Positions 5,985 through 6,445 of a stretch of 6,445 nt of DNA are shown here, in pieces. Every line of letters begins with the position of its first letter. Position 1 is the stretch's first letter. The translations under genes were made by a program, and so were the position numbers. The notes under the pieces are model-generated. The model saw nothing but the letters and a program-made list of their open reading frames with translations. It did not search any database and was not told the DNA's origin. Origin of the DNA: Gammaproteobacteria bacterium (lineage in GTDB: Bacteria > Pseudomonadota > Gammaproteobacteria > SZUA-140); NCBI GenBank assembly GCA_003230195.1, contig QIHH01000163.1:1-6445 (forward strand), written 5' to 3'.

Positions 5985-6232
5985 AGCAGGGCAATCGGAC
6001 TTAAAATCACTTGAAAATAGAAGTCATATTAGGTATAGGAATTAACCATTTGAATGGACTCAAATGACAAAACTACTAACTGCCTCCATTATTCATCACT
6101 TTTCCCGTATCAAAGATCGATGAAGATAGCAATCGGATGTGCAAAGGCCTCAGCGCATCCAACCTAGCTGTCATCCGACACATTTATTTGCTTCGAGTCA
6201 TTGGTAGATAATTTAAGTCCGATTGCCCTGCT
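5985..6232. repeat. 248-bp segment bounded by perfect 21-bp inverted repeats
   Basis: AGCAGGGCAATCGGACTTAA plus one further A at 5985-6005 is exactly the reverse complement of 6212-6232. The 206 bases between contain a 7-bp hairpin (CATTTGA 6047-6053 with TCAAATG 6060-6066). They also contain an 8-bp hairpin (GGATGTGC 6135-6142 with GCGCATCC 6153-6160). GCAATCGGA from the terminal repeat recurs internally at 6129-6137. No open frame of note is present and no target duplication longer than 2 bp is visible at the edges. It looks like a small non-autonomous mobile element or a composite REP-like cassette placed just upstream of the csiV and def promoters. The repeat is certain; the mobile origin is inference. 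Confidence 0.7.
6134..6177. repeat. REP-like imperfect palindrome
   Basis: The hairpin GGATGTGC/GCGCATCC has one T-G wobble and a 10-base loop. CGGATG at 6134-6139 can alternatively pair with CATCCG at 6172-6177. Read on the minus strand it gives GTTGGATGCGC...GCACATCCGA, the general style of REP/BIME intergenic palindromes in gammaproteobacteria. It is a single unit nested inside the 248-bp inverted-repeat segment. The REP label rests on resemblance only. Confidence 0.35.
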
Positions 6233-6254
6233 ACTTGGTTGTAAGCGGCCATGG

Positions 6255-6290
6255 TAATCATCGTCAGATGATTAATCAATGGAATATAAT
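6255..6290 (+). promoter_or_regulatory. candidate def promoter overlapped by an 8-bp inverted repeat
   Basis: A consensus TATAAT at 6285-6290 is preceded after 18 bp by TCGTCA (6261-6266), a four-of-six -35 match. TAATCATC (6255-6262), loop GTCA, GATGATTA (6267-6274) forms a perfect 8-bp inverted repeat that covers the -35 region. Transcription would start near 6297 and give a leader of about 58 bases. The inverted repeat could be an operator; that role is inference. Confidence 0.55.
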
Positions 6291-6354
6291 GGCTTATTGA
6301 GTTGTTCCTGTATTAAGGAGCTAATCGGTAGTTTAGATGATTTAGGAGTTGAAG

Positions 6355-6445
6355 ATGTCGGTAAAAAAAGTGCTCAGAATGGGTGACCCTGTGTTATTAA
6401 GGGCGGCAGAGCCGGTGGTGAAATTTAATACACGTGCGCTCAGTG
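6355..6445 (+). CDS. def: peptide deformylase, N-terminal fragment (3' end outside window)
   Basis: The first 30 residues, beginning MSVKKVLRMGDPVLLRAAEPV, match the N-terminus of peptide deformylases (pattern xxILxMGDPxLLxxAxPV). The enzyme is a metal-dependent cytoplasmic hydrolase that removes the formyl group from the initiator methionine of nascent proteins. The catalytic GxGLAA, EGCLS and HExxH motifs would lie beyond the window edge, so activity cannot be judged. AGGAG at 6344-6348, six bases before the ATG, is the best ribosome binding site in the window and fixes the start. The start style is that of the second, stand-alone deformylase type rather than the fmt-linked one, an impression from memory. 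Confidence 0.85.
   Translation, partial: MSVKKVLRMGDPVLLRAAEPVVKFNTRALS

Noticed and set aside
5917..5994. N-terminal extension of the csiV-like protein to the TTG at 5992-5994
   Set aside because: It would bury the signal peptide 26 residues inside the protein, runs into the inverted repeat, has no ribosome site and starts upstream of the best promoter.
6242..6250. TAAGCGGCC after TTG, reminiscent of the GTAAGCG ends of IS66-family elements
   Set aside because: Only a seven-base match (GTAAGCG at 6241-6247). No matching opposite end, transposase or 8-bp duplication is present in the window.
1..6445. CRISPR array, tandem repeats, prophage or defence genes
   Set aside because: I saw no regularly spaced repeats, Cas, toxin-antitoxin, restriction or phage proteins. 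The decayed ATPase alone is not evidence of a defence system.

Overview
The window looks like chromosomal DNA from a gammaproteobacterium. The evidence is a CsiV-type envelope protein, a YcaQ/AlkX-type DNA glycosylase, a tRNA-Arg(ACG) with encoded CCA, and consensus sigma-70 promoters. The order cannot be fixed from the sequence. Most of the window is AT-leaning core or shell DNA, except for a visibly GC-richer decayed ATPase gene.

Layout, left to right. Bases 1-57 are the tail of an unidentified plus-strand gene. A tRNA-Arg follows (258-334) with a near-perfect promoter and a strong intrinsic terminator. A 139-bp MITE-like inverted-repeat element (420-558) is flanked by a 5-bp duplication and lies exactly on the stop codon of a minus-strand HDOD-domain gene (557-1411). 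A 506-bp gap holds the HDOD promoter with a perfect palindrome in its spacer. The gap also holds a minus-strand terminator downstream of a doubtful 60-codon frame. A plus-strand DUF445 membrane protein gene (1918-2622) follows.

Convergent to DUF445 is the wreck of a predicted AAA ATPase gene (about 2666-3310, minus). It has frameshifts, nonsense codons, an apparent internal deletion and a missing C-terminus. Immediately upstream of it on the minus strand is an intact ycaQ/alkX-like glycosylase gene (3297-4562). Then comes a csiV-like gene (4855-5916, minus). It is divergent from the start of a peptide deformylase gene (6355 onward, plus). The csiV/def intergenic region contains a 248-bp segment bounded by perfect 21-bp inverted repeats and a REP-like hairpin.

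The genes do not form an operon with one obvious job. They are mainly single housekeeping or stress genes: translation (tRNA, deformylase), envelope integrity (CsiV), DNA crosslink repair (YcaQ) and signalling (HDOD). I see no defence system, CRISPR array, prophage or new multi-gene system. The most notable signals are the element that replaced a stop codon without changing the protein, the inverted-repeat element between the csiV and def promoters, and the gradually eroding ATPase gene.
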